From Candidatus Hydrogenedens sp. (GTDB lineage: Bacteria > Hydrogenedentota > Hydrogenedentia > Hydrogenedentales > Hydrogenedentaceae), in contig DAOSBX010000008.1 in the NCBI GenBank assembly GCA_035361075.1, forward strand, positions 1 to 64,000: a DNA stretch of 64,000 nucleotides, given 5' to 3'. The notes beneath the pieces were generated by a model. It saw only the letters and a list, made by a program, of their open reading frames with translations. It did not search any database and was not told the origin of the DNA. Shown here piece by piece: positions 33,664-41,927 of the stretch. The position numbers and the translations under genes were made by a program. The stretch's first letter is position 1. The number at the start of each line of letters is the position of its first letter.

Positions 33664-34599
33664 TTATACTATGATTTCTTGAAACTTTAATTTATTTTTA
33701 TAATCTATTTGACCTAAACCCGCTTCAAAGCCTTTCATCACGGTCCCAATTTTTTGAGGTTCATATCCTAATATCTCACTGCCAAAAGCATCCAGAGCAA
33801 CAATGTCAGTCGATACCGCAACAATATTTAGCCTCTTTACATCCTTCAGGTCACCTCCCGTTGGACCGTTAGCAGTCAACACACGTATAGCATCAAGTAT
33901 ACTGATTTTTGGTTTCATATATGCAGTAATATCTTTAATACATGTTGGCAAATCTTGATGGAACATCCGACGATTTTCTATCACGCCCATATAATTTTTC
34001 ATTGCTAACGTTACTGTAGTCGAAGCATGATGCTTTGCAACAGGTATATCAATTACAATATCCGATTCTATTATTTCTGGGTATAACGGTATCTTTTTCA
34101 CCCGTTCACCACCAATATCAGTCTCCTTAAAACGGCTACGGTCAATATATATAAGTTCAGCACCTGTTTCCTTAGCCACATTAGCAATCCCACTGGTTAC
34201 ATAGGATTTTGTTGCATCGTTAACTGTATTGTCACCAATCTTCACTGTTTTGGCACCCGCATTAAAACAAAGTTCAATAACTGTCCTTAATAAATCTGGG
34301 TTCGTATTTGCCGCTTGTTCTGGCGTCCTATCCCACGCCATATTTGGCTTAATCCAAACTACATCACCTTTCTTAATAAACCGTCCCATACCTCCAAGTG
34401 ATTCAATAGCCTTCTTGGTTAACTTTTCTGCTATCTCACGTGTCGGTTCTTCTACAATAGGTTCTCCTTTCCATTTACAGACAACCATATCAAGCGGTGC
34501 CGATGTGTCCTGAGCCTTCGCCATTAAAGGTTGTAAGGCTAATGCGCCTGCAAAACAACCTGTCTCAATGAAGAATTGCCGTCTTGTTCTCTTGTTCAT
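33664..34599 (-). CDS. DUF362-domain protein, Tat-exported
   Basis: 311 residues with a twin-arginine signal (TRRQFFIETGCF). The mature part has the DUF362 pattern: GDVVWIKPNMAWDRTPEQAA, GADTKVKIGDNTVN-like TVKIGDNTVNDA, DIVIDIPVAKHHAS and the TLAMKNYMGVIENRR block, then DAIRVLTANGPTGG. The family is often fused to or next to 4Fe-4S proteins and is poorly understood. It is the first gene of a two-gene operon with the polyferredoxin that follows, so a redox role in the periplasm is inferred. No cysteine cluster is seen in it. Confidence 0.82.
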   Translation of the reverse strand: MNKRTRRQFFIETGCFAGALALQPLMAKAQDTSAPLDMVVCKWKGEPIVEEPTREIAEKLTKKAIESLGGMGRFIKKGDVVWIKPNMAWDRTPEQAANTNPDLLRTVIELCFNAGAKTVKIGDNTVNDATKSYVTSGIANVAKETGAELIYIDRSRFKETDIGGERVKKIPLYPEIIESDIVIDIPVAKHHASTTVTLAMKNYMGVIENRRMFHQDLPTCIKDITAYMKPKISILDAIRVLTANGPTGGDLKDVKRLNIVAVSTDIVALDAFGSEILGYEPQKIGTVMKGFEAGLGQIDYKNKLKFQEIIV

Positions 34600-34739
34600 A
34601 AGCGTTGCTCCTATTTATTATTCAAAATTTATTTAGCAGTGTTTATTTATTATACAACAAAACAACGCAATTTTACTCACTTTATTAGACAAAAATTAGA
34701 TACCAACAGTTTCTTTAATTATTTCAGGATGAAAATATG

Positions 34740-35684
34740 TTACTTGGTTAGTTGCATAGAAAACTGTTTGCCTAAATAATCAAAGTCCCTAGACATATCT
34801 TTCCATATATGTTCTACATTCTCTTTGGTTATTAAATTACAATTCCATTGATAACTTTTTAACTTTTTATAAAAATGTTCCGATTGCGAAAAGGGCACAA
34901 GAGAATCTTTTGTCCCATGAAATAAAAATACAGAAGGAGGCGACGTTATATCTTCAAATGGGAAAAAAAATGGTGATAAGTCTTTCAAACGAGGTTCGAT
35001 TTCCTCAGCAGGTGGTTCTATCTCATCTTCAAGAAAAGATTTTTTCCGTATAAGACGTAAAAGGATAGTTTGAATTTCCCAGGATGACGTTGTCATAGAA
35101 TAAAATGATAATAAATCAACTGGAGAGCAAAATAAAGCAATCGTTTTTATATATTCATATAGAAATTTTATGCCATCGGTTGCACTTCCAATAAACTTAG
35201 GTTCCCTTAAAAGAGCATTCATCGCAAGATGTCCACCAGCAGATATTCCCATAATCCCCAGTCGATTTTTATCTATATCAAATCTGTCTGCATTTCTTAT
35301 GATGAATTGAATCCCTGCCTGAACATTATGAATCATTTGTATACCATTAAATATTTGGATAGAACCAGGAGATAAAGCAAATACACAATATCCTTGACCA
35401 CAAAGCACATCATAAAGCCCCAATCCAATATGTTGTATTAATTGGTGTCTATCTGAGAACCATCCATTAGAAACAACATCAATAATACCTATCCCATTAC
35501 TTTTCCCAATAGGCTTAAATATATCCATCGTAAGAGCAATACCATAAGCCTCTGCATATATACAATGAGGTTCATGCACAAATAGCCCTTTTGTCTTAGG
35601 TCGTATAGTTAGTTTACTTGCTGGATTATATAATTCCTGCACAGGCCTTAAATACACATGCGTCTTTTTTGGTTCTTCTTTCAT
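34740..35684 (-). CDS. Alpha/beta hydrolase (esterase/lipase-like)
   Basis: 314 residues. The nucleophile elbow is MGISAGGHLAMNAL (GxSxG). The C-terminal part has FLFHGTKDSLVPFSQSEHFY, giving the acid Asp in GTKD, and the likely catalytic His in VEHIWKD. An oxyanion-type HGG is not present; the region corresponding reads IIDVVSNGWFS. There is no signal peptide, so cytoplasmic, or a peripheral enzyme acting on acylated sugars or esters. It is divergent from a secreted GH98-like gene across a 91-bp region containing a palindrome, so co-regulation is possible. Substrate unknown. Confidence 0.75.
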   Translation of the reverse strand: MKEEPKKTHVYLRPVQELYNPASKLTIRPKTKGLFVHEPHCIYAEAYGIALTMDIFKPIGKSNGIGIIDVVSNGWFSDRHQLIQHIGLGLYDVLCGQGYCVFALSPGSIQIFNGIQMIHNVQAGIQFIIRNADRFDIDKNRLGIMGISAGGHLAMNALLREPKFIGSATDGIKFLYEYIKTIALFCSPVDLLSFYSMTTSSWEIQTILLRLIRKKSFLEDEIEPPAEEIEPRLKDLSPFFFPFEDITSPPSVFLFHGTKDSLVPFSQSEHFYKKLKSYQWNCNLITKENVEHIWKDMSRDFDYLGKQFSMQLTK

Positions 35685-35730
35685 ATCTATCCATTTATAA
35701 TTTAGTATACTGTTTGTTCAACATAGGTAA

Positions 35731-35746
35731 AGTATTTTAAAATACT
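35731..35746. promoter_or_regulatory. Palindrome in the hydrolase/GH98-like divergent region
   Basis: AGTATTTTAAAATACT is a perfect 16-bp palindrome in the 91-bp region between two divergent genes. A second, shorter palindrome AGTATACT (35704-35711), built from the same AGTAT half-site, lies 27 bp away. Together they suit an operator, but the AT-rich context weakens the case. Confidence 0.3.
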
Positions 35747-35775
35747 CCAACTACTATAACGGAATTTTAATAATA

Positions 35776-38058
35776 ATGTGTAATATCCTATCATTTTCAA
35801 TTTGCTTTCTGGCTATTTGTTTAGGTCAAGATCAGCCTATAGAAAATATATCATCTCCACCACTGGTCGCTGAAATTACAGCAGACCATCCGCTCTTCCT
35901 TTTTACATGTTCCATAAAAGAAATTGAACTCGGAACTGCCAATGAAAAGATCAAAAATGTATGGAATAATTTAGATGATGAACTAAAGCCTTTTTCCGCA
36001 CTATGGCTTGATTTCTACCCAGAGCTCATTCGTGACCCAGGAAAATTAGAAGATGTATTAAATACTATCTTCCAGGAATTTAAATGCCCAGTTGTTCTAA
36101 AAATACCAACCATTATGAAACAAGAAGTTTGCCCAGAACATCGAGAGTTAGAAGCACTCTTTGCCCGTTTCCCTAACATAATAGGCATATCTATTCATGA
36201 CTTTACGATGAACCTATACCCTTCCTATAGCCATGATTTTGGATTGGATTATTCGCATGTCTTATGGCTTTCCAAAATGATACAAGTTCTCGCTTCTTAT
36301 GGTAGATTTCTATATTGGTCTATGGATTCTATAGAATGGGCACGTTATCTCTCCCATCCAGAAAGCGAAACGTTATTTAACATCATGAAAAGCTACCCCG
36401 AGTATGTTATACCAGCCTATCGACATAATGGAGATACCGCCCCAATTGGAATAGGTGAAATGTTAGGATTGTATCTTACCAATTCGGTTTCTTGTTGGGG
36501 TATTATATGCAGTTCAGAGTGGTATCATAAAGATTTTATTGTAAAACCATGCTTATTTGGAAAAGCCCCTGAAGGTACCATTAGTATCCCAAATTCATTC
36601 TATCGACTTATGATATTGAATGGTGTACTTGCAGGTGCAACAGTATTCGCATTCGAAAATGAAGATGCACTTTGGTTGGGTAAAGAAAATAGCCATTGGA
36701 AAAGAACCATTAATCCAACATTGAAAGATATTATTTCATCAAATCCAATCCCTCAAAGAAATATGCTGTTACAACAAGTAAAATCTGCCTTTCAACTATA
36801 TCCTTCTTCAAACCCATTAGAATTTCACAAAAACCTAAAAGAATTAAACCCACAAATGAACGAAGGAAAAATAGTTCAAACAATTTATGGTGACCCATCC
36901 TCAGGAAAGTTACCACTGATAATTCCAGAAAATGGGAACGCCTATATAATCCCAATTCTTTCATCTTTCTTGTCAGCAGAACAAACACATGTTTTTGAAG
37001 AAATTGTAGGTTATCGGCCTTCCCATCCCGAATGGACATGGACACAGGTTTTATCAACCAGTTCAAAACCAGTAGGTGAAGGAAATGCATTTATAACTTC
37101 TGCAGGTAAATGGGTCTTTATTTTTAACTCTAATATCTACAGTAATACACCTCAGACATATCAAATAATGAATATGCCTGCACCTGTTCGAAAATTTACC
37201 GCAAACCGTGTACAGGATGGTATTGTATTAAAATGGCCGTTTAGAGAAGGTGACATTTCCTATCAGATTTATCGACGTTTCCCACCAGATACCTCATTTC
37301 ACTTACTGGCAAAAGGAATTGATGCCCGTGAATGGAAAGATACAAGCATTTCTCCTCAACAAACCATTGCTTATTCCATTACCGCCCTAACTTCTGAGCA
37401 GGAACCTATTTCAGGAACAGTAAGTTTAGGGGATTATCTTATGTTTAGCACGGTAGAGAGTAAAATAGTAGAAGAAGTAGTTTTATCACCTGAAACGTTC
37501 ACTTCTGAAAGTGTACCAATACTCTCAACTGCCCTCTCCCCAGAAGAATTCGCAGATTGCAAAGACCCGATGGAAGGATTAGAACTGACCCAGAAAGAAC
37601 AAGCAGAAGTAATATTGAAAAATTTGGCTTTGTTCGAATCCGCTATTATTTCCAAAAATATAGATTCTCTCATCAATCTTTTTGCTCCAAATTATAAAGA
37701 TTCTGCTGGACGAGGTGCCGATTATCTGCGAGCAGGCTTCGAATGGTTCTTTATGCATTGTCCATATCCTAAAATGATATGGCAGGTTAGACAATGGTTA
37801 TTCGAAACTTCCCCCGAAAATCAGACCCTGATAAAGGTCTCACTGTTCCTAAAAGTAAAAGGCTATGCTCTCTCTGACTCATTAGGTATTAAAGGAGACA
37901 TTCCTATCGAAATATATTCCGAGAATGGAGGTGAAACAACTATTACCTGGTCTGTTTATGAAAACCAATGGCGAATCATAAATATAGAACCCCCAATCCT
38001 TGAAATTAAAAAAATAAGTTCAACCCTAACCTCTCCATACTTTTCAACCAATCAATAG
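35776..38058 (+). CDS. Secreted GH98-like protein with Fn3-like and NTF2-like C-terminal parts
   Basis: 760 residues with a Sec signal peptide (cleavage after AICLG). Residues ~28-400 resemble the GH98 (blood-group endo-beta-galactosidase) barrel: LKPFSALWLDFYPE, PVVLKIPTIM, LFARFPNIIGISIHDF, GRFLYWSMDS, SVSCWGIICSSEW and AGATVFAFENEDALW. The last keeps a Glu where reference GH98 enzymes have a catalytic one, but the position expected to hold the catalytic acid reads HDF instead of a Glu. The middle ~475-555 has a fibronectin III-like strand pattern (APVRKFTANRVQDGIVLKW). The C-terminus (~620-755) looks NTF2-like. Family assignment is from remembered motifs, so medium confidence; activity uncertain. 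Confidence 0.55.
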   Translation: MCNILSFSICFLAICLGQDQPIENISSPPLVAEITADHPLFLFTCSIKEIELGTANEKIKNVWNNLDDELKPFSALWLDFYPELIRDPGKLEDVLNTIFQEFKCPVVLKIPTIMKQEVCPEHRELEALFARFPNIIGISIHDFTMNLYPSYSHDFGLDYSHVLWLSKMIQVLASYGRFLYWSMDSIEWARYLSHPESETLFNIMKSYPEYVIPAYRHNGDTAPIGIGEMLGLYLTNSVSCWGIICSSEWYHKDFIVKPCLFGKAPEGTISIPNSFYRLMILNGVLAGATVFAFENEDALWLGKENSHWKRTINPTLKDIISSNPIPQRNMLLQQVKSAFQLYPSSNPLEFHKNLKELNPQMNEGKIVQTIYGDPSSGKLPLIIPENGNAYIIPILSSFLSAEQTHVFEEIVGYRPSHPEWTWTQVLSTSSKPVGEGNAFITSAGKWVFIFNSNIYSNTPQTYQIMNMPAPVRKFTANRVQDGIVLKWPFREGDISYQIYRRFPPDTSFHLLAKGIDAREWKDTSISPQQTIAYSITALTSEQEPISGTVSLGDYLMFSTVESKIVEEVVLSPETFTSESVPILSTALSPEEFADCKDPMEGLELTQKEQAEVILKNLALFESAIISKNIDSLINLFAPNYKDSAGRGADYLRAGFEWFFMHCPYPKMIWQVRQWLFETSPENQTLIKVSLFLKVKGYALSDSLGIKGDIPIEIYSENGGETTITWSVYENQWRIINIEPPILEIKKISSTLTSPYFSTNQ

Positions 38059-38086
38059 TAATATCAAATAATGTAATTCCTATTAA

Positions 38087-39109
38087 TCACCAAAAATGAT
38101 TCCTAACATATTTCTCTATCTCTGTATACTCAATTAATGAATTATAATCAAACAAAGTGCTCATTGCTTTGGAAATAACCTCAATTCCGTGTTCAGCAAG
38201 AACCGCAATCGGATTTAACCCAGCAAGTACAAGTAAACCTGTTCTACCCTGCGATACAGGCATATCCAGCAAAGGCTGATTAGGCGAACCAATCGCCAAT
38301 ATTCCACCTAACATACACTCCTCCACTTCCCGCGATAATTCTTTTGCCTTCGTTAAAGATACCGAAGGTATTTCCCTAAAACTAACACCAATAACACCGT
38401 TACCCGTTTGTGTCGCTTCCCAGACACTGGTCATCTTCCCTCGAATAAATATTTCCAGTGGGTCAATAGTTGTCCCTTCGTAGCTAATAATCTGAGTAAA
38501 TCGTTTCGGTTTACTATCACTCAATTCCACAAGAGTGCCAAATCGTGAGGTCATAGGAATACTGTTTCGCAGAAAGATACCATTTAAACTCACACTACAT
38601 ATAGTCCCAATTGCCACATGTTTTTCAGGTACCCTGAATGAACCTAAACGCGTCTTTTCATCTGCAATCGTAAGTAATTTTCCCATCCCTAAATTGTTTT
38701 CATAAACCATACATATCTTCTTTATAAATTTTTTCAAATACTCCTTCCCAAAATAACTTATATTTAAAATAATCGTTCCTTGTCCCTTTTTTATGTCAAA
38801 ATCCATTCGATATGCTAATTCCTCAACTTTAGAGGACACAAATCCTACCTTGTCAACAACTAATTCAGTCTCAAGTTCACGTATTCCCTTCTCAGTAATT
38901 TTCCTGCCTTTCCGACCATAGTTTACAGTCCAACCTAACTGATCCGTAAGAATGAGATAATCTCGTATGGCTCTATCAGTAAGTTCAATGCCAGAAATCC
39001 TCAATATTTCAGAAATACGTTCACTGCCAATCGGGCTTTCATGATTGGCTAATACCTGAAGTATCGCTTGTAATTGTCTACGAACCTTTATCTCTTGAAA
39101 ACTTTTCAT
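38087..39109 (-). CDS. nrpR: NrpR-type (DUF128) nitrogen-responsive transcriptional regulator
   Basis: 340 residues from ATG 39109 (AAAGGG about 5-6 nt upstream; an upstream start would add a 22-residue hydrophobic leader and pass the operator). The N-terminal ~65 residues are a winged helix: LQAILQVLANHESPIGSERI. The rest is one NrpR/DUF128 sensing domain: VGFVSSKVEELAYRMDFD, GQGTIILNISYF, IGTICSVSLNGIFLR, LVELSDSKPKRFTQII and GVIGVSFREIPSVSLTKAKEL. Archaeal NrpR represses nitrogen genes and is released by 2-oxoglutarate; methanogen proteins often have two such domains, this one a single one. It is divergent from gdhA, and GGAA-N6-TTCC and related palindromes lie between them, the known NrpR operator form. 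Confidence 0.85.
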   Translation of the reverse strand: MKSFQEIKVRRQLQAILQVLANHESPIGSERISEILRISGIELTDRAIRDYLILTDQLGWTVNYGRKGRKITEKGIRELETELVVDKVGFVSSKVEELAYRMDFDIKKGQGTIILNISYFGKEYLKKFIKKICMVYENNLGMGKLLTIADEKTRLGSFRVPEKHVAIGTICSVSLNGIFLRNSIPMTSRFGTLVELSDSKPKRFTQIISYEGTTIDPLEIFIRGKMTSVWEATQTGNGVIGVSFREIPSVSLTKAKELSREVEECMLGGILAIGSPNQPLLDMPVSQGRTGLLVLAGLNPIAVLAEHGIEVISKAMSTLFDYNSLIEYTEIEKYVRNHFW

Positions 39110-39130
39110 AAATACCCTTTCACATAATAA

Positions 39131-39144
39131 CGGAAATATTTCCG
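39131..39144. promoter_or_regulatory. Second operator-like palindrome upstream of nrpR
   Basis: CGGAAATATTTCCG is a perfect 14-bp palindrome, GGAA and TTCC separated by 4 bp, 22 bp before the nrpR start. On the minus strand TATAAT lies a little upstream of it, so bound protein could block nrpR transcription. The spacing is 4 rather than 6, unlike the gdhA-proximal site, so it is probably weaker. Confidence 0.55.
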
Positions 39145-39216
39145 ATCGACATATTATAATAAAATATAAAAACAAAATGTAAATAACAGTATTCTAATAT
39201 AAATTAAACTTAAAAC

Positions 39217-39244
39217 TTGATTTTATATATTTGTTTAATATAAT
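39217..39244 (+). promoter_or_regulatory. Predicted gdhA promoter
   Basis: TTGATT (39217-39222) and a perfect TATAAT (39239-39244) with 16 bp between them. The expected transcription start (~39251) lies inside the GGAA-N6-TTCC palindrome at 39249-39264, the right place for a repressor to block initiation. The gdhA ATG is 66 bp further on. Confidence 0.6.
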
Positions 39245-39248
39245 ATAT

Positions 39249-39264
39249 CGGAAGTCTACTTCCG
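39249..39264. promoter_or_regulatory. NrpR operator candidate, GGAA-N6-TTCC
   Basis: CGGAAGTCTACTTCCG: GGAA and TTCC separated by exactly 6 bp, with C/G extending each arm. This equals the operator form described for archaeal NrpR. It overlaps the predicted gdhA transcription start and sits between divergent nrpR and gdhA genes, so it should let NrpR repress gdhA when nitrogen is sufficient. Confidence 0.75.
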
Positions 39265-39310
39265 TTAATTAATTTAAAAACAAAACTAATTTATACAAGG
39301 AGTATATTTT

Positions 39311-40654
39311 ATGCCATACATTGAAGATGTAATTGAACTCGTCTTGAAAAAAAACCCAGCAGAACCCGAGTTTCACCAAGCAGTTAGAGAAGTATTAGAG
39401 TCTATCAAACCTGCGGTCGACAGACATCCAGAATTTAAAGAAAATAGAATATTAGAAAGATTAGTTGAACCAGAACGTGTAATTATGTTCCGTGTACCAT
39501 GGATAGATGATAAAGGAAATATACAAGTTAACCGTGGTTTCCGCATCCAATTCAACAGTGCCATCGGACCCTATAAAGGCGGATTACGATTCCACCCGAC
39601 AGTATATCTCGGAATATTGAAGTTTTTGGCATTCGAACAAATATTTAAAAATGCTTTAACCACCTTACCTATGGGAGGTGGAAAGGGTGGTTCTGATTTT
39701 GACCCTAAAGGGAAATCAGATAATGAAGTGATGCGATTTTGCCAATCTTTTATGAACGAATTGTTCCGTCATATCGGCCCAGATACCGACGTTCCAGCAG
39801 GCGATATCGGCGTCGGTGGTAGAGAAATCGGCTACTTATTTGGACAATACAAAAAAATAAAAAATGAGTTTACAGGTGTACTCACTGGAAAAGCATTAAG
39901 CTGGGGTGGCTCCTTAATTCGTCCAGAAGCAACTGGTTACGGATTGATTTACTTCGCTCAAAATATGTTAAAAACAAGGGGTGATTCATTAGATGGTAAA
40001 GTATGTTTAGTTTCAGGTTCTGGAAACGTTGCTCAATACACCATTGAAAAGTTAAACCAGCTTGGAGCCAAAGCAGTAACGCTTTCTGATTCTGATGGAA
40101 CAATTTATGACCCCGCTGGAATTGACCAAGAAAAATTGGCCTTCGTTTTAGAATTGAAAAATGTCCGTCGCGGAAGAATCAAAGAATATGCCGAAAAATT
40201 CAAAGGTGTCCAGTATTTCCAAGGGAAAAAGCCATGGGGAGTTGCCAAATGTGATTGTGCATTCCCATGTGCTACTCAAAACGAAATAAATGCAGAAGAT
40301 GCACAAGTTCTGGTTAAAAATGGATGTTTCCTCGTTGCAGAAGGTGCAAATATGCCATCAACACCAGAGGCAGTAGATATTTTCCATCAAAATGGCGTCC
40401 TGTTCGGTCCCGGAAAAGCAGCAAATGCTGGTGGTGTTGCTGTGTCTGGACTTGAAATGGCACAAAATGCACAACATACAAATTGGACACGTGAAGAAGT
40501 GGATAGACGACTCCAAGAAATTATGTTTGCTATCCATAAGCAATCCTATGAAACAGCCGATGAATATGGCTACCCTGGAAATTATGTTGTGGGTGCTAAT
40601 ATTGCTGGCTTCATGAAAGTTGCCACTGCAATGTTAGACCAAGGTGTTGTATAA
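39311..40654 (+). CDS. gdhA: NADP-type glutamate dehydrogenase
   Basis: 447 residues, hexameric class of about 450 residues, assimilating ammonium into glutamate from 2-oxoglutarate. Blocks are FRVPWIDDKGNIQVNRGFRI, SAIGPYKGGLRFHP, LPMGGGKGGSDFDPKG (catalytic Lys in GGKGG-type loop), VPAGDIGVGGREIGYLFG, the NAD(P)-binding VSGSGNVAQYTIE, and the EGANMPSTPEA block. The length and blocks are those of the usual NADP-specific bacterial enzyme. AGGAG lies 8 nt upstream of ATG. It is divergent from nrpR with matching operators, so transcription is probably repressed under nitrogen sufficiency. A hairpin terminator follows. Confidence 0.95.
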   Translation: MPYIEDVIELVLKKNPAEPEFHQAVREVLESIKPAVDRHPEFKENRILERLVEPERVIMFRVPWIDDKGNIQVNRGFRIQFNSAIGPYKGGLRFHPTVYLGILKFLAFEQIFKNALTTLPMGGGKGGSDFDPKGKSDNEVMRFCQSFMNELFRHIGPDTDVPAGDIGVGGREIGYLFGQYKKIKNEFTGVLTGKALSWGGSLIRPEATGYGLIYFAQNMLKTRGDSLDGKVCLVSGSGNVAQYTIEKLNQLGAKAVTLSDSDGTIYDPAGIDQEKLAFVLELKNVRRGRIKEYAEKFKGVQYFQGKKPWGVAKCDCAFPCATQNEINAEDAQVLVKNGCFLVAEGANMPSTPEAVDIFHQNGVLFGPGKAANAGGVAVSGLEMAQNAQHTNWTREEVDRRLQEIMFAIHKQSYETADEYGYPGNYVVGANIAGFMKVATAMLDQGVV

Positions 40655-40684
40655 AAAACATAAACTGTGCAATTAAAAATAAAC

Positions 40685-40714
40685 AATGGGCTCTATTCTT
40701 CAATAGAGCCCATT
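40685..40714 (+). terminator. Hairpin terminator after gdhA
   Basis: Perfect 13-bp arms AATGGGCTCTATT (40685-40697) and AATAGAGCCCATT (40702-40714) with a 4-nt loop. The T run after it is weak (TTATCTTTAAGG), so it may rely on the very stable stem. It lies 30 bp after gdhA and before the converging gene. Confidence 0.75.
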
Positions 40715-40790
40715 TATCTTTAAGGTTTTTAAAGATATTTAATACTGTAATCTAACGACGAATTATCTTTTGTAAAAAACACAACAAATA

Positions 40791-41291
40791 TTAGCCAAAT
40801 GGGTCATTTTCATCAGATTCATGCTCATGAGGTTCTTCACCCTCCTCATCATCATGTTCCTCCTCATCAACCTGAAGTTCAATTTCTCTACCCGCAATAT
40901 CCATTACCTCTTCCGCTACAAATATTGGACAGCCCAAACATATTGCCACCGCAATACTATCACTCGGACGTGCATCTATTTTTAATATCTGCTCAATTTG
41001 CCCCTCTGCATTCTTCTGCTCAATATTCATATGGGCAAAAAAAGTATCATTTTCAAGTTTATAGATTGTAACAGATTCCAATCGTGCTCTGAGTCCCGCA
41101 AGTAAATTACAAATCAGGTCATGCGTCAAAGGACGTATAGGCTTTTCACCCATCTGTGCCATCTGAATTGAAACCGCTTCAGGTATACCAACAAGGATTG
41201 GCAAAATTTTCCCTTCTGATTCAAGCAAAACCAAAGCACCACCACTATTATTCGGAGTTTTTGTCACTGCAAGTAATCGAACTTCTATCAT
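40791..41291 (-). CDS. Bifunctional nuclease (BFN/DUF151) domain protein
   Basis: 166 residues. The BFN fold is recognised by VLLESEGKILPILVGIPEAVSI, RPLTHDLICNLLAGLRARLESV and IDARPSDSIAVAICLGCPIFV. Members occur in plants and bacteria; some have nuclease activity and others are of unknown function. It has a C-terminal His/Asp/Glu-rich acidic tail of about 25 residues (DEEEHDDEEGEEPHEHE) beyond the domain, perhaps metal-binding. It is convergent with gdhA across a hairpin and reads toward it. No partner visible nearby. Confidence 0.8.
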   Translation of the reverse strand: MIEVRLLAVTKTPNNSGGALVLLESEGKILPILVGIPEAVSIQMAQMGEKPIRPLTHDLICNLLAGLRARLESVTIYKLENDTFFAHMNIEQKNAEGQIEQILKIDARPSDSIAVAICLGCPIFVAEEVMDIAGREIELQVDEEEHDDEEGEEPHEHESDENDPFG

Positions 41292-41396
41292 ATATGGTTC
41301 CTCTTCAAAAATAAACTAATATCTATCCATTATAACATGGATTAATAATATATGGTTGTAAAATTCGATTATTCAATTTTTTATACTGTATTTATC

Positions 41397-41873
41397 TTAA
41401 AAAGTGTCTTTCGTTTTCTGACGGATTCCTTGAAAAAAATTGGTCAATAAAGAACCACACTCATTAGCACAAATTCCAGAAACAACCAAAGGTCTGTGGT
41501 TAAACCGTGAGTCTGCAAGAAGATTCATTAATGTGCCACAACATCCCGCTTTAGGGTCAAAAGCACCAAAATATACTTCTGGAATCCGCGATAAAATAAT
41601 AGCACCAGCACACATCGGACATGGTTCCAACGTTACATACATCCTTGTTCCATCAAGACGCCAGCTCTTCAACGCAGAAGACGCAGAAGTGATAGCAATT
41701 ATTTCCGCATGGGCTGTCGGGTCTTGTAATTGCTCCCGTTGATTATAACCCCGTGCAATAATAGTATTGTTATGCACAATAACGCAACCTACGGGTACCT
41801 CTCCTTGGTCATAGGCTTTTTGTGCTTCAATGAGTGCCTGTCTCATATAATATTCATGTGATATATTCAACAT
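41397..41873 (-). CDS. tadA: tRNA-specific adenosine deaminase
   Basis: 158 residues; a zinc-dependent cytidine-deaminase-fold enzyme that converts A34 to inosine in tRNA-Arg(ACG). The zinc site is HAEIIAI (His and the proton-shuttle Glu) with PCPMCAGAI (two Cys). N-terminal YYMRQALIEAQKAYDQGEVP and GCVIVHNN are normal for TadA; the Arg/Lys-rich C-terminal tail is present. TadA is longer than other deaminases of this fold and this length matches it. Divergent from a SprT-like gene across 54 bp, no operator seen. Confidence 0.93.
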   Translation of the reverse strand: MLNISHEYYMRQALIEAQKAYDQGEVPVGCVIVHNNTIIARGYNQREQLQDPTAHAEIIAITSASSALKSWRLDGTRMYVTLEPCPMCAGAIILSRIPEVYFGAFDPKAGCCGTLMNLLADSRFNHRPLVVSGICANECGSLLTNFFQGIRQKTKDTF

Positions 41874-41927
41874 AAACGTAAAAATACTCCTTACTCATCT
41901 TAAAAGATTGTATCAGAAATAGCATAT

